Shown in pieces: positions 7,121 through 14,412 of a stretch of 45,045 nucleotides of DNA. Position numbers and translations under genes: made by a program. The stretch comes from CAYGZA01 sp964354135 (GTDB lineage Bacteria > Planctomycetota > Planctomycetia > Pirellulales > Thermoguttaceae), in NCBI GenBank assembly GCA_964354135.1, contig CAYGZA010000012.1, forward strand, positions 1 through 45,045. The letters run 5' to 3'. The stretch's first letter is position 1. Each line of letters opens with the position of its first letter. The notes beneath the pieces are model-generated. The model worked only from the letters and a program-made list of their open reading frames with translations. It made no database searches and was not told the DNA's origin.

Positions 7121-8311
7121 ATGAGGGAGTTCAAGGCGGACCTCCACATCCACACGTGCCTTTCGCCGTGTGCGGAGGCCGAAATGGTCCCCACGGCGAT
7201 CGTAAGGCAGGCCAGGGCGATGGGTTTGGACATGATCGGGATATGCGACCACAATTCGGGCGAAAACGTAGCCGCCGTCGTCAAGGCCGGCGCGAGGGAA
7301 TCCATTGCCGTCATCCCCGGCATCGAGATCACCTCCCGCGAAGAGGTACACATCCTGGGGCTGTTCCCAAGCCAACGGGAGCTGATGCGCGTGCAAACCG
7401 CGGTCTACGAAAGCCTCCCGGGAGAGAACGACGAGGAGACCTTCGGCCCTCAGACGCTGGTCGACGAGTGGGACCGAGCAACCGGCAGCAATCCCAGGTT
7501 GCTGATCGGGGCCACCGGCCTGAGCCTGGAGGAGGTCGTCGAGATGATCCACGATTCCGGCGGTTTGGCCGTCGCTTCGCACATCGACCGGCAGAGCTTC
7601 GGCCTGGTAGGCCACTTGGGTTTCATCCCCGAAGGGCTGAAGCTCGACGCCCTGGAAGTGTCGCCGCGCAGCGCAGTCCGACGCTGGAACGGCTTTCCGG
7701 TCATTACTTCGTCCGATGCCCATTGCCTGAAAGACATCGGCAGGAGTGCTACGCTGTTTTCCGTCGAGGAAGGGAGCTTTGAAGAGATCGGCAGAGCATT
7801 GCGGGGGGAAGGGGGCCGGAGGGCATTGGCCGATATGCAAGACCTGTCGCTGCACATTCTCGACATCGTAGAGAACTCCCTTGCCGCTTCGGCGAGCCGG
7901 ATCGAGATCGTGATCGTTGAGGACACGCGCGCCGATTCGTTGTCCCTGGAAATCCGGGACAACGGCCGGGGCATGGACCCGGAGACCCGCACCAAGGCCC
8001 TTGACCCCTTTTTCACGACGAGGACGACTCGCCGCGTCGGGTTGGGCCTTCCCTTGCTGGCTCAGGCCGCCCGGCAGGGCGGCGGAACCTTCGAGATCGC
8101 CTCCGAGCCCGGCCGCGGCACCGCGGTCAAAGCGGTGTTCCGGCTCAGCCACCCGGATAGGAAGCCTTTGGGGGACGTCGCCGAAACGTTGCGCGCGATA
8201 CTCGGCGGCCGACCGGAGCTGGATCTTCATTTCGAATACAGGAGAGACTCAGAACTCATCGCCTCGCTTGGCAGCGACCGGCCTCGTGAGAGGGAGCAAA
8301 TGAATGGCTAG
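7121..8311 (+). CDS. PHP-domain phosphoesterase fused to a HATPase domain
   Basis: A 396-residue fusion. Residues 1-235 form a PHP domain with metal ligands in DLHIHTCLSPC (H9, H11), CDHN (D43, H44), GIEIT (E69), the VHILG histidine (H77) and ITSSDAH near 196-201. Residues 240-345 form a GHKL ATPase with HILDIVENSL (N-box), RDNGRGMD and the lid VGLGLPLL. The in-frame ATG at 7835 opens the HATPase part, as if two neighbouring genes had been joined. In related hydrogenase operons, as far as is recalled, these are usually separate genes. It could dephosphorylate a small molecule or protein and phosphorylate a partner. It overlaps the next gene by 8 nt. Confidence 0.83.
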   Translation: MREFKADLHIHTCLSPCAEAEMVPTAIVRQARAMGLDMIGICDHNSGENVAAVVKAGARESIAVIPGIEITSREEVHILGLFPSQRELMRVQTAVYESLPGENDEETFGPQTLVDEWDRATGSNPRLLIGATGLSLEEVVEMIHDSGGLAVASHIDRQSFGLVGHLGFIPEGLKLDALEVSPRSAVRRWNGFPVITSSDAHCLKDIGRSATLFSVEEGSFEEIGRALRGEGGRRALADMQDLSLHILDIVENSLAASASRIEIVIVEDTRADSLSLEIRDNGRGMDPETRTKALDPFFTTRTTRRVGLGLPLLAQAARQGGGTFEIASEPGRGTAVKAVFRLSHPDRKPLGDVAETLRAILGGRPELDLHFEYRRDSELIASLGSDRPREREQMNG

Positions 8312-10064
8312 TTTGACGATCGACGGCAAGAAAGTAGACGTGGAACCGGGCTTCACCATTCTTCAAGCCGCGGAGAAGCTCGGGATAGAAATCCCCACCC
8401 TTTGCCACCACAAGTCGCTCCTGCCCTACGGCGCGTGCCGCCTCTGCCTGGTGGAACTGGAGGGCTCCGGCGGCTCGGAGATCCAGGCATCGTGCGTTTA
8501 CCCTGCCCGGGACGGGCTTGTGGTCAAGACGGCCACCGATCGCGTGCTCAAAACCCGCAAGATCGTGATGGAACTCCTGCTGGCCCGCTGCCCGGAAGTG
8601 CCGCAAGTCAAGCGGCTGGCCGCCGAGATGGGCATCGAGCAAAGCCGCTTCCCCAGGAAAAACGAGGATTGCATCCTGTGCGGGCTGTGCGTGAGGGTGT
8701 GCGAGGAGCGGATGGGTGTCGGCGCGATCAGCTTTGTCAACCGGGGCGGGGGAAGGAAGATCACCCCGCCGTACGACAAGCACTCTCCCACCTGCATGGC
8801 CTGCGGCGCATGCCAAGTGGTCTGCCCGGCCGACTGCATCGACCTGTCGACGGTCACAACCCGGACGCCCAGGCCGATCCCTTCGGAGTTCGACGAGAAG
8901 CTCGCCACCCGGCGGGCCATCTACATCCCCTTCGCGCAAGCGGTGCCGCACAAGCCGGTGATCGACGAGGAGAACTGCGTCCGCCTTCGGACGGGAAAGT
9001 GCGGGGCGTGCGAGGCCTTCTGCGACGCGCAGGCGATCGTCTTCGACCAGGAGGACGTCGTGGAGGAAATCGAGGTTGGCACGATCGTCGTGGCCACCGG
9101 TTTCGAGCTGTTCGACGCAACGCAGATCGCCCGCTACGGCTACGGGCGGCTGAAGAACGTCGTCCATGCCCTCGAATTCGAGCGGCTCAGCCACGCCAGC
9201 GGTCCGACGGGCGGCGAGCTCCTCACGTCCGGAGGCAAGCGTCCCGAGGCGGTGGCCATCCTCCACTGCGTCGGCAGCCGCGACGAGAACTACCAGAAGT
9301 ACTGCTCGCGGGTTTGCTGCATGTACTCGTTGAAGTTCGCCCACCTGGTCAAGGAGAAAACCGGGGCGGAGGTCTACAACCTGTATATCGACATGCGGAC
9401 GCCCGGCAAGGGCTACGAGGAGTTCTACAAGCGGCTCCTGCACGAGGGCGTTCACTTCATCCGCGGCAAGTGCGCGGAGGTGACCGACGTGGCCGAATCA
9501 CCCGAAGAGCGGGACAAGCTGGTGGTGGTCTGCGAGGACACGCTCCTGGGCGTCACGCGGCGGATCCCGGTGGACATGGTGATCCTCTCGGCGGCGTTGA
9601 AGCCGCAGAAGGACGTCGCCGAGGTGGCCCGAACGTTCTCCCTCAGTTGTGCCCAGGGGGACTTCTTCCTCGAGAAGCATCCCAAGCTCGCTCCCGTGGA
9701 GGCGGCCACCGACGGCCTGTTCCTTGCCGGCGCCTGCCAAGGGCCCAAGGACATCCCGGACTCGGTGGCCCAAGGGGCCGCGGCGGCCGCCTGTGCGCTG
9801 GCCCTGATGGACAAAGGCGTCGTTGTGCTCGAGCCGACCACGGCGGAAATCGACGTCGAGCGGTGCAGCGCGTGCAAAATGTGTATTTCCAGTTGCCCGT
9901 ACGCGGCCATCGAGTTCGACGAAGAGAAGGACGCTTCCGTAGTCCGGGAGGAGCTCTGCAAGGGCTGCGGCACGTGTGCGGCAACCTGCCCCTCCGGGGC
10001 CGCCAAGCAAAAAGGATTCGAGGACGTGCAGATCTACGCCGAGATGGAGGGCATGCTGGCGTGA
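8304..10064 (+). CDS. NuoG/HoxU-type iron-sulfur protein fused to the HdrA C-terminal half
   Basis: A 586-residue chimera. Residues 1-180 are NuoG/HoxU-like: a [2Fe-2S] domain (C34, C45, C48, C64) and two [4Fe-4S] motifs (C123-C126-C129-C133; C164-C167-C170-C174). The His-Cys cluster of complex I NuoG is absent. From about residue 192 the sequence is HdrA, resuming exactly after the first motif of HdrA's inserted ferredoxin: PSEFDEKL, AIYIPFAQAVP, then GKCGACEAFC (C233, C236, C240), the dinucleotide-fold strand GTIVVATGF, HCVGSRDENYQKYCS, and a C-terminal two-cluster ferredoxin (C521-C531, C552-C562). Together with the product of 1849-3144 it rebuilds a full HdrA plus NuoE and NuoG domains. 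mvhD follows, as expected for HdrA. Confidence 0.9.
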   Translation: MASLTIDGKKVDVEPGFTILQAAEKLGIEIPTLCHHKSLLPYGACRLCLVELEGSGGSEIQASCVYPARDGLVVKTATDRVLKTRKIVMELLLARCPEVPQVKRLAAEMGIEQSRFPRKNEDCILCGLCVRVCEERMGVGAISFVNRGGGRKITPPYDKHSPTCMACGACQVVCPADCIDLSTVTTRTPRPIPSEFDEKLATRRAIYIPFAQAVPHKPVIDEENCVRLRTGKCGACEAFCDAQAIVFDQEDVVEEIEVGTIVVATGFELFDATQIARYGYGRLKNVVHALEFERLSHASGPTGGELLTSGGKRPEAVAILHCVGSRDENYQKYCSRVCCMYSLKFAHLVKEKTGAEVYNLYIDMRTPGKGYEEFYKRLLHEGVHFIRGKCAEVTDVAESPEERDKLVVVCEDTLLGVTRRIPVDMVILSAALKPQKDVAEVARTFSLSCAQGDFFLEKHPKLAPVEAATDGLFLAGACQGPKDIPDSVAQGAAAAACALALMDKGVVVLEPTTAEIDVERCSACKMCISSCPYAAIEFDEEKDASVVREELCKGCGTCAATCPSGAAKQKGFEDVQIYAEMEGMLA

Positions 10065-10115
10065 GAAGCTGATAGCCCCAGATGCCCTGTTCATGCTCTG
10101 TGGAGAACGCAACCT

Positions 10116-10613
10116 ATGGCCGATAAGCGATTCGAGCCGAAAATCGTCGGCTTCCTTTGTCGCTGGTGCTCCTACACCGGGGCCGACCTGGCCGGCACCA
10201 GCCGCCTCCAATACCCGCCGAACGTCACGGCCATCCGGGTGATGTGCAGCGGCAGGGTGGATCCCACGTTCGTCGTCCACGCCTTTGCCCACGGGGCCGA
10301 CGGGGTGCTCATCGCCGGCTGTCACCCCGGCGATTGCCACTACCAGGAGGGCAACTACAAGGCGATGCGGCGATTCCGCATGCTCCAAAAGCTCCTGGAC
10401 CGGTTCGGCATCGAACGGGACCGGGTGCGGTTGGAGTGGGTTTCCGCTTCCGAGGGGGACCGGTTCGCGGCGGTCGTCAAGGACCTGACCGAGAAGGTCC
10501 GGGCGCTGGGGCCGCTCGGCTGGTCGGCCAACTGGGAGGAAGACGGCCAACGGCTCAAAGCACTTCAGGACATCGTTCACGAGCACCAAGAGGCGATGGA
10601 GGTCCAGCCATGA
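10116..10613 (+). CDS. mvhD: F420-non-reducing hydrogenase iron-sulfur subunit D (MvhD)
   Basis: A 165-residue [2Fe-2S] adaptor that carries electrons from the [NiFe] hydrogenase to the HdrA flavin. Conserved cysteine segments are visible: FLCRWCSYTGADLAG, VMCSGRVD and AGCHPGDCHYQEGN. The length is at the upper end for a stand-alone MvhD. It lies between the HdrA C-terminal fusion gene and mvhG and overlaps mvhG by 4 nt. In methanogens MvhD docks on the C-terminal ferredoxin of HdrA, which here is carried by the immediately preceding gene. Confidence 0.93.
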   Translation: MADKRFEPKIVGFLCRWCSYTGADLAGTSRLQYPPNVTAIRVMCSGRVDPTFVVHAFAHGADGVLIAGCHPGDCHYQEGNYKAMRRFRMLQKLLDRFGIERDRVRLEWVSASEGDRFAAVVKDLTEKVRALGPLGWSANWEEDGQRLKALQDIVHEHQEAMEVQP

Positions 10614-11701
10614 GCGCACAAGCAACCGCAACCAGTGCCCCAGCCTCCGAGAAGCCGAAGGGGAAGCTGGCGATCTACTGGGCGGCCTCCTGCGGCGGGT
10701 GCGAGATCGCCGTTCTGGCCCTCAACGAGAAGATCCTGGACGTGGCCGCCGCTTTCGACATCGTCTTCTGGCCCGTCGCCGTGGACGCCAAGGTCCGCGA
10801 CGTCGAAAAAATGCCCGACGGCTACATCGACGTCTGCCTCTTCAACGGCAGCATCCGCACCAGCGAGCAGGAGTACATGGCCCACCTGCTGCGGAAGAAG
10901 GCGAAGGTGCTGGTGGCGTTCGGCTCCTGCGCCTCGGAAGGGTGCATCCCGGGCCTGGCCAACATGAACGACCGGGAAGAGATCTTCCAGACCGCGTACC
11001 GCGACACGCCGTCCACCGAGAACCCCCAAAACCTTCGTCCCCAGCCCGAGACCCGCGTGCCCGAAGGGACGCTCCATCTGCCGATCTTCTACGATTCGGT
11101 GAAGACGCTGGACCAGACGGTTCCCGTGGACTACTCCCTGCCCGGCTGCCCCCCGGAAGCGGAGCGGATCTGGGACGCCGTGGTGGCCATTCTGGAGGGG
11201 AAGCTGCCGGAGCCCGGCTCGGTGATCGGGGCCGACACCACCGTCTGCGACGAATGCCCTCGGACCCGCAACGAAAAGCGCATCAAGGAGTTCAAGCGGA
11301 CCTGGCAGGTCATGCCCGATGAGGAAACTTGCCTCTTGGAGCAGGGGTTGCTTTGCTGTGGGATCGCGACGCGGGCCGGCTGCGGGGCGCTCTGCCCCAA
11401 GGTCAATTCCCCTTGCATTGGCTGTTACGGGGCGAGTAATAGTGTAAAGGACTACGGGATGCGGCTGATGAGCGCGCTGGCCTCGGTGATCGACTCGAAC
11501 GACCCCGACGAGGTGGACCGCATCATCCAAGAGGGGATCCCCGACCCGATCGGCAGCTTCTACCGCTTCAGCTTGCCGGCCAGCCTGCTGCGGCGTAGGA
11601 ATCGCTCGCCGGAGGCGAAGCCTTCCACCGGGGGAGATCGGAAGTCCGAGGGGAACGGGACCCCTGCGGCAAGAACGGCAGCCAAATCCAAGGCATTCTG
11701 A
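10610..11701 (+). CDS. mvhG: [NiFe] hydrogenase small subunit (MvhG)
   Basis: Electron-transferring small subunit, 363 residues. The proximal-cluster motif SCGGCE sits near the N terminus. Further cysteines lie in GSCASEGC, the PGCPP element, and the C-terminal part (DECPRTRNEKR, GLLCCG, CGALCPKVNSPCIGCYG), which fits three clusters. No Tat signal peptide is present, consistent with a cytoplasmic group 3 enzyme. After the family core ends (around FYRFSLPASLLRR) there is a low-complexity basic tail of about 35 residues of unknown role. The start overlaps the mvhD stop. Confidence 0.92.
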   Translation: MSAQATATSAPASEKPKGKLAIYWAASCGGCEIAVLALNEKILDVAAAFDIVFWPVAVDAKVRDVEKMPDGYIDVCLFNGSIRTSEQEYMAHLLRKKAKVLVAFGSCASEGCIPGLANMNDREEIFQTAYRDTPSTENPQNLRPQPETRVPEGTLHLPIFYDSVKTLDQTVPVDYSLPGCPPEAERIWDAVVAILEGKLPEPGSVIGADTTVCDECPRTRNEKRIKEFKRTWQVMPDEETCLLEQGLLCCGIATRAGCGALCPKVNSPCIGCYGASNSVKDYGMRLMSALASVIDSNDPDEVDRIIQEGIPDPIGSFYRFSLPASLLRRRNRSPEAKPSTGGDRKSEGNGTPAARTAAKSKAF

Positions 11702-11717
11702 ACAGGCAGTTTGCAGC

Positions 11718-13208
11718 ATGACTACGGAAGCAGTAAAGCACTCCAAGAGACGCATTTCCATCGATCCGATCACCCGGCTCGAAGGCCACGGCAAGATCGA
11801 GATCTTCCTCGACGATGAGGGGGACGTCGCCAACGCCTATCTTCAAATACCGGAGTTGCGGGGTTTCGAGCGGTTTTGCCTGGGGCGTCCGGCGGAGGAC
11901 ATGCCCAACCTGACCAACCGCATCTGCGGCGTCTGCCCGGAGGCCCATCACATGGCCTCCACCAAGGCCCTGGACGCCCTGTTCCACGTCGACCCACCGC
12001 CCACGGCCAAGAAGCTCCGCGAGCTGTTTTACAGCATCTTCTATGCGACCGACCACACCACGCACTTCTACGCCCTGGCGGGCCCCGATTTTGTCGTCGG
12101 TCCCGATGCCCCCCCGGCGGAGCGCAACATCCTGGGCATCGTCAAGAAAGTCGGCCTGGAGATCGCGGGCAAGGTCCTGAAGATGCGCCGTGAAGGGCAC
12201 GAGCTGATCGCCATGATGGGCGGCCGGCGGGTCCATCCCAACTGGGGCCTCCCCGGCGGCGTCAGCCGCGGCATCAACGAGGAGCAGCGCCGCCAAATCG
12301 AGCAGTACGGCCGCGAGGCCGTCGAGTTCGCCAAGTTCACCCTGCAACTGTTCGGCGACGTCGTGCTGAAGAACTCCGACTACGTCAAGCTCATTACCGG
12401 CGACATCTACGTCCACCGCACCTACAACATGGGCACGGTGGACCGGAACAACCGCGTCAACTTCTACGACGGAAAGATCCGCGTCACCGGTCCCGACGGC
12501 CGCGAGCACGCCAAGTACGACGCCAAGGACTACCAGCAGTACGTGGCCGAGCGGGTCGAGCCGTGGTCCTACTTGAAGTTCCCCTATCTGAAGAAGGTCG
12601 GCTGGAAGGGGCTCGTCGACGGGCAGGACTCCGGCGTCTACAAGGCCACTCCCCTCTCCCGGCTCAACGCCGCCGACGGCATGACCACCCCGCTGGCCCA
12701 GGCCGAGTACAACAAGATGTACGAAACCCTCGGCGGCAAGCCGGTCCACCACACGCTGGCTACCCACTGGGCCCGGTTGATCGAGCTCCTGTACGCCGCC
12801 GAACACTGGGTGGAACTGGCCACGGACCCCGAGATCACCGGCAAGGAGTACCGCGTTCTGCCCACGGCGACGCCGGACGAAGGGGTCGGCTCGGTGGAGG
12901 CCCCGCGCGGCACTCTCACCCATCACTACTGGACCGACGAGCGGGGGATCCTTACCAAGGTCAACCTGATCGTGGGCACCACGAACAACAACGCCCCCAT
13001 CTCGATGTCGGTCAAGAAAGCGGCTCAGGGGCTCATCAAGAAGGGCCAGGTTTCCGAGGGGCTCTTGAACATGGTGGAGATGGCCTTCCGGGCCTACGAT
13101 CCCTGCTTCGGCTGCGCTACCCACAGCCTGCCGGGCCAGATGCCCCTGGAGGTCACGGTCCGGGACGCCCAGGGTCAAGAGGTAACGCGGCTCACACAGA
13201 ACTTCTGA
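11718..13208 (+). CDS. mvhA: [NiFe] hydrogenase large subunit (MvhA)
   Basis: Catalytic subunit that splits or forms H2 at the Ni-Fe site, 496 residues, cytoplasmic. Both Ni-binding motifs are intact: RICGVCP near residue 68 and DPCFGCATH near the C terminus, and the N-terminal DPITRLEGHG element is present. About 25 residues follow the terminal motif's histidine and could be a peptide removed during maturation; no hydrogenase-specific protease or hyp gene is in the window. It resembles group 3c (Mvh-type, Hdr-linked) enzymes, in keeping with mvhD and hdr genes in the same operon. Confidence 0.94.
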   Translation: MTTEAVKHSKRRISIDPITRLEGHGKIEIFLDDEGDVANAYLQIPELRGFERFCLGRPAEDMPNLTNRICGVCPEAHHMASTKALDALFHVDPPPTAKKLRELFYSIFYATDHTTHFYALAGPDFVVGPDAPPAERNILGIVKKVGLEIAGKVLKMRREGHELIAMMGGRRVHPNWGLPGGVSRGINEEQRRQIEQYGREAVEFAKFTLQLFGDVVLKNSDYVKLITGDIYVHRTYNMGTVDRNNRVNFYDGKIRVTGPDGREHAKYDAKDYQQYVAERVEPWSYLKFPYLKKVGWKGLVDGQDSGVYKATPLSRLNAADGMTTPLAQAEYNKMYETLGGKPVHHTLATHWARLIELLYAAEHWVELATDPEITGKEYRVLPTATPDEGVGSVEAPRGTLTHHYWTDERGILTKVNLIVGTTNNNAPISMSVKKAAQGLIKKGQVSEGLLNMVEMAFRAYDPCFGCATHSLPGQMPLEVTVRDAQGQEVTRLTQNF

Positions 13209-13560
13209 GTGGACCGGCAGAACAACTTGGGCTCCCGTCCGCGTGCCGCTGCCAGCCAGTATGGAAGCAGCGGGGGCGCGGTATCATTCCTGGCGAACCA
13301 GCGGCAAACAGGCGTTTTCGCCGATTCACTTGCTCAAGTCCGGGCCAGGAACGCTTGCGTCGGTTTTCGCAAGAGTTCGGCGCGGTAATTCGAGCCGCCG
13401 CCTTGTTGCGACCCTCCATTCAGTGTATAAAGATGCCGTACCGAGGTCGCTCGGCCACCGCAATAGACCGGGTTTCACGACCTTGGGGGGGCCGAGCCGG
13501 TGTGTTGACCGGCCGGTCCGGCCGCCTCCGCGATCCTTTGTTTGCATCCGCCGCAGTCCA
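13209..13560. other. Gap between mvhA and the reductase gene
   Basis: About 350 bp without a convincing gene. The frame of the downstream gene stays open through it, but that part does not resemble the reductase family, so the start was placed at 13561. A stretch near 13470-13490 (GGGTTTCACGA followed by a G-run) resembles the outer end of the GC-rich repeats at 36461 and 42687 and may be a degraded copy. No clear promoter or terminator was recognised. Confidence 0.5.
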
Positions 13561-14412
13561 GTGCAAGCGTCGAAGTCCCCTGCCCGGCCGGAGTCACTCT
13601 ACTCGCCGATTCTCTGTCGTCTGGAATCGGCAAGCGACTTGACCCCCAGCGAAAAGCACTTTCGCTTGGTCCGGACGGACGGGCAGCCGTTCGGGCATCG
13701 GCCGGGCCAATTCGTTCAGCTCTCGGTCTTTGGCATGGGCGAGGCGCCGATTTCCGTGGCCTCCTCGCCAACTCGCGGGCCCTACCTGGAGCTGGGGGTC
13801 CGCAAGGTGGGAGCGCTCACGACAGCCCTCCACGCCATGAGGCCGGGCGACGAAGTCGGCATTCGCGGCCCCTTCGGCACCTGTTTCGACGTCGGAGCCG
13901 TCCGTGGCAAAGACGTGCTCCTGATTGCCGGCGGGTGCGGGCTGGCGCCCATGAGGGCCCTGGTCCAGTACTGCGAGGATCGCCGAGACGAGTTCGGCAA
14001 GGTCCGCCTCCTCTACGGCGCCAAGACGCCCCAAGACGCGCTGTATAAGGACGATCTCGCCCGGTGGGCGGGCTCAGAAGCCTTCGATTGCCATTACACC
14101 GTGGACGACGTGCTGCCGGGCCAAGCCTGGGAGGGGAATGTCGGCTTGATCACCCGCCTGATCCCTCAGTTGAGCATCGATCCGGCGAACACCGTGGCGG
14201 TCATCGTCGGGCCGCCCGTGATGTACCGGTTCGTCATCGCCGAGCTCGCCAACAAGGGGCTCACTCAGGACGACATCCTCGTTTCCCTGGAGCGCCACAT
14301 GAAGTGCGGGGTCGGCAAGTGCGGGCATTGCACGATCGAGCATTTGTACTGCTGCCTGGACGGGCCGGTCTTTCGGCTCTCGCAGGTGGCCGGGGTGAGG
14401 GGAGCCCTGTGA
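13561..14412 (+). CDS. FAD/NAD(P)-binding reductase (AsrB/HydG-like, ferredoxin-NADP reductase fold)
   Basis: About 283 residues from a GTG at 13561, chosen because homology begins just after it (SLYSPILCRLESAS) and the length then fits the family. It shows a flavin-binding RPGQFVQLSVFG segment, a nucleotide-binding GGCGLAPMRALV segment, and a C-terminal [2Fe-2S] cluster region (MKCGVGKCGHC...YCCLDGPVF), as in anaerobic sulfite reductase subunit B and the HydG/MvhF-like reductases. It overlaps fdhA by 4 nt. With the AsrA-like protein at 16459 it probably links the formate dehydrogenase to NAD(P)H or to the Hdr/Mvh complex. A start further upstream cannot be excluded. Confidence 0.85.
   Translation: MQASKSPARPESLYSPILCRLESASDLTPSEKHFRLVRTDGQPFGHRPGQFVQLSVFGMGEAPISVASSPTRGPYLELGVRKVGALTTALHAMRPGDEVGIRGPFGTCFDVGAVRGKDVLLIAGGCGLAPMRALVQYCEDRRDEFGKVRLLYGAKTPQDALYKDDLARWAGSEAFDCHYTVDDVLPGQAWEGNVGLITRLIPQLSIDPANTVAVIVGPPVMYRFVIAELANKGLTQDDILVSLERHMKCGVGKCGHCTIEHLYCCLDGPVFRLSQVAGVRGAL

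Noticed and set aside
13243..13560. N-terminal extension of the AsrB-like reductase
   Set aside because: The upstream in-frame stretch is Pro/Arg/Ser-rich and unlike the family, and it would exceed the usual length by about 106 residues.
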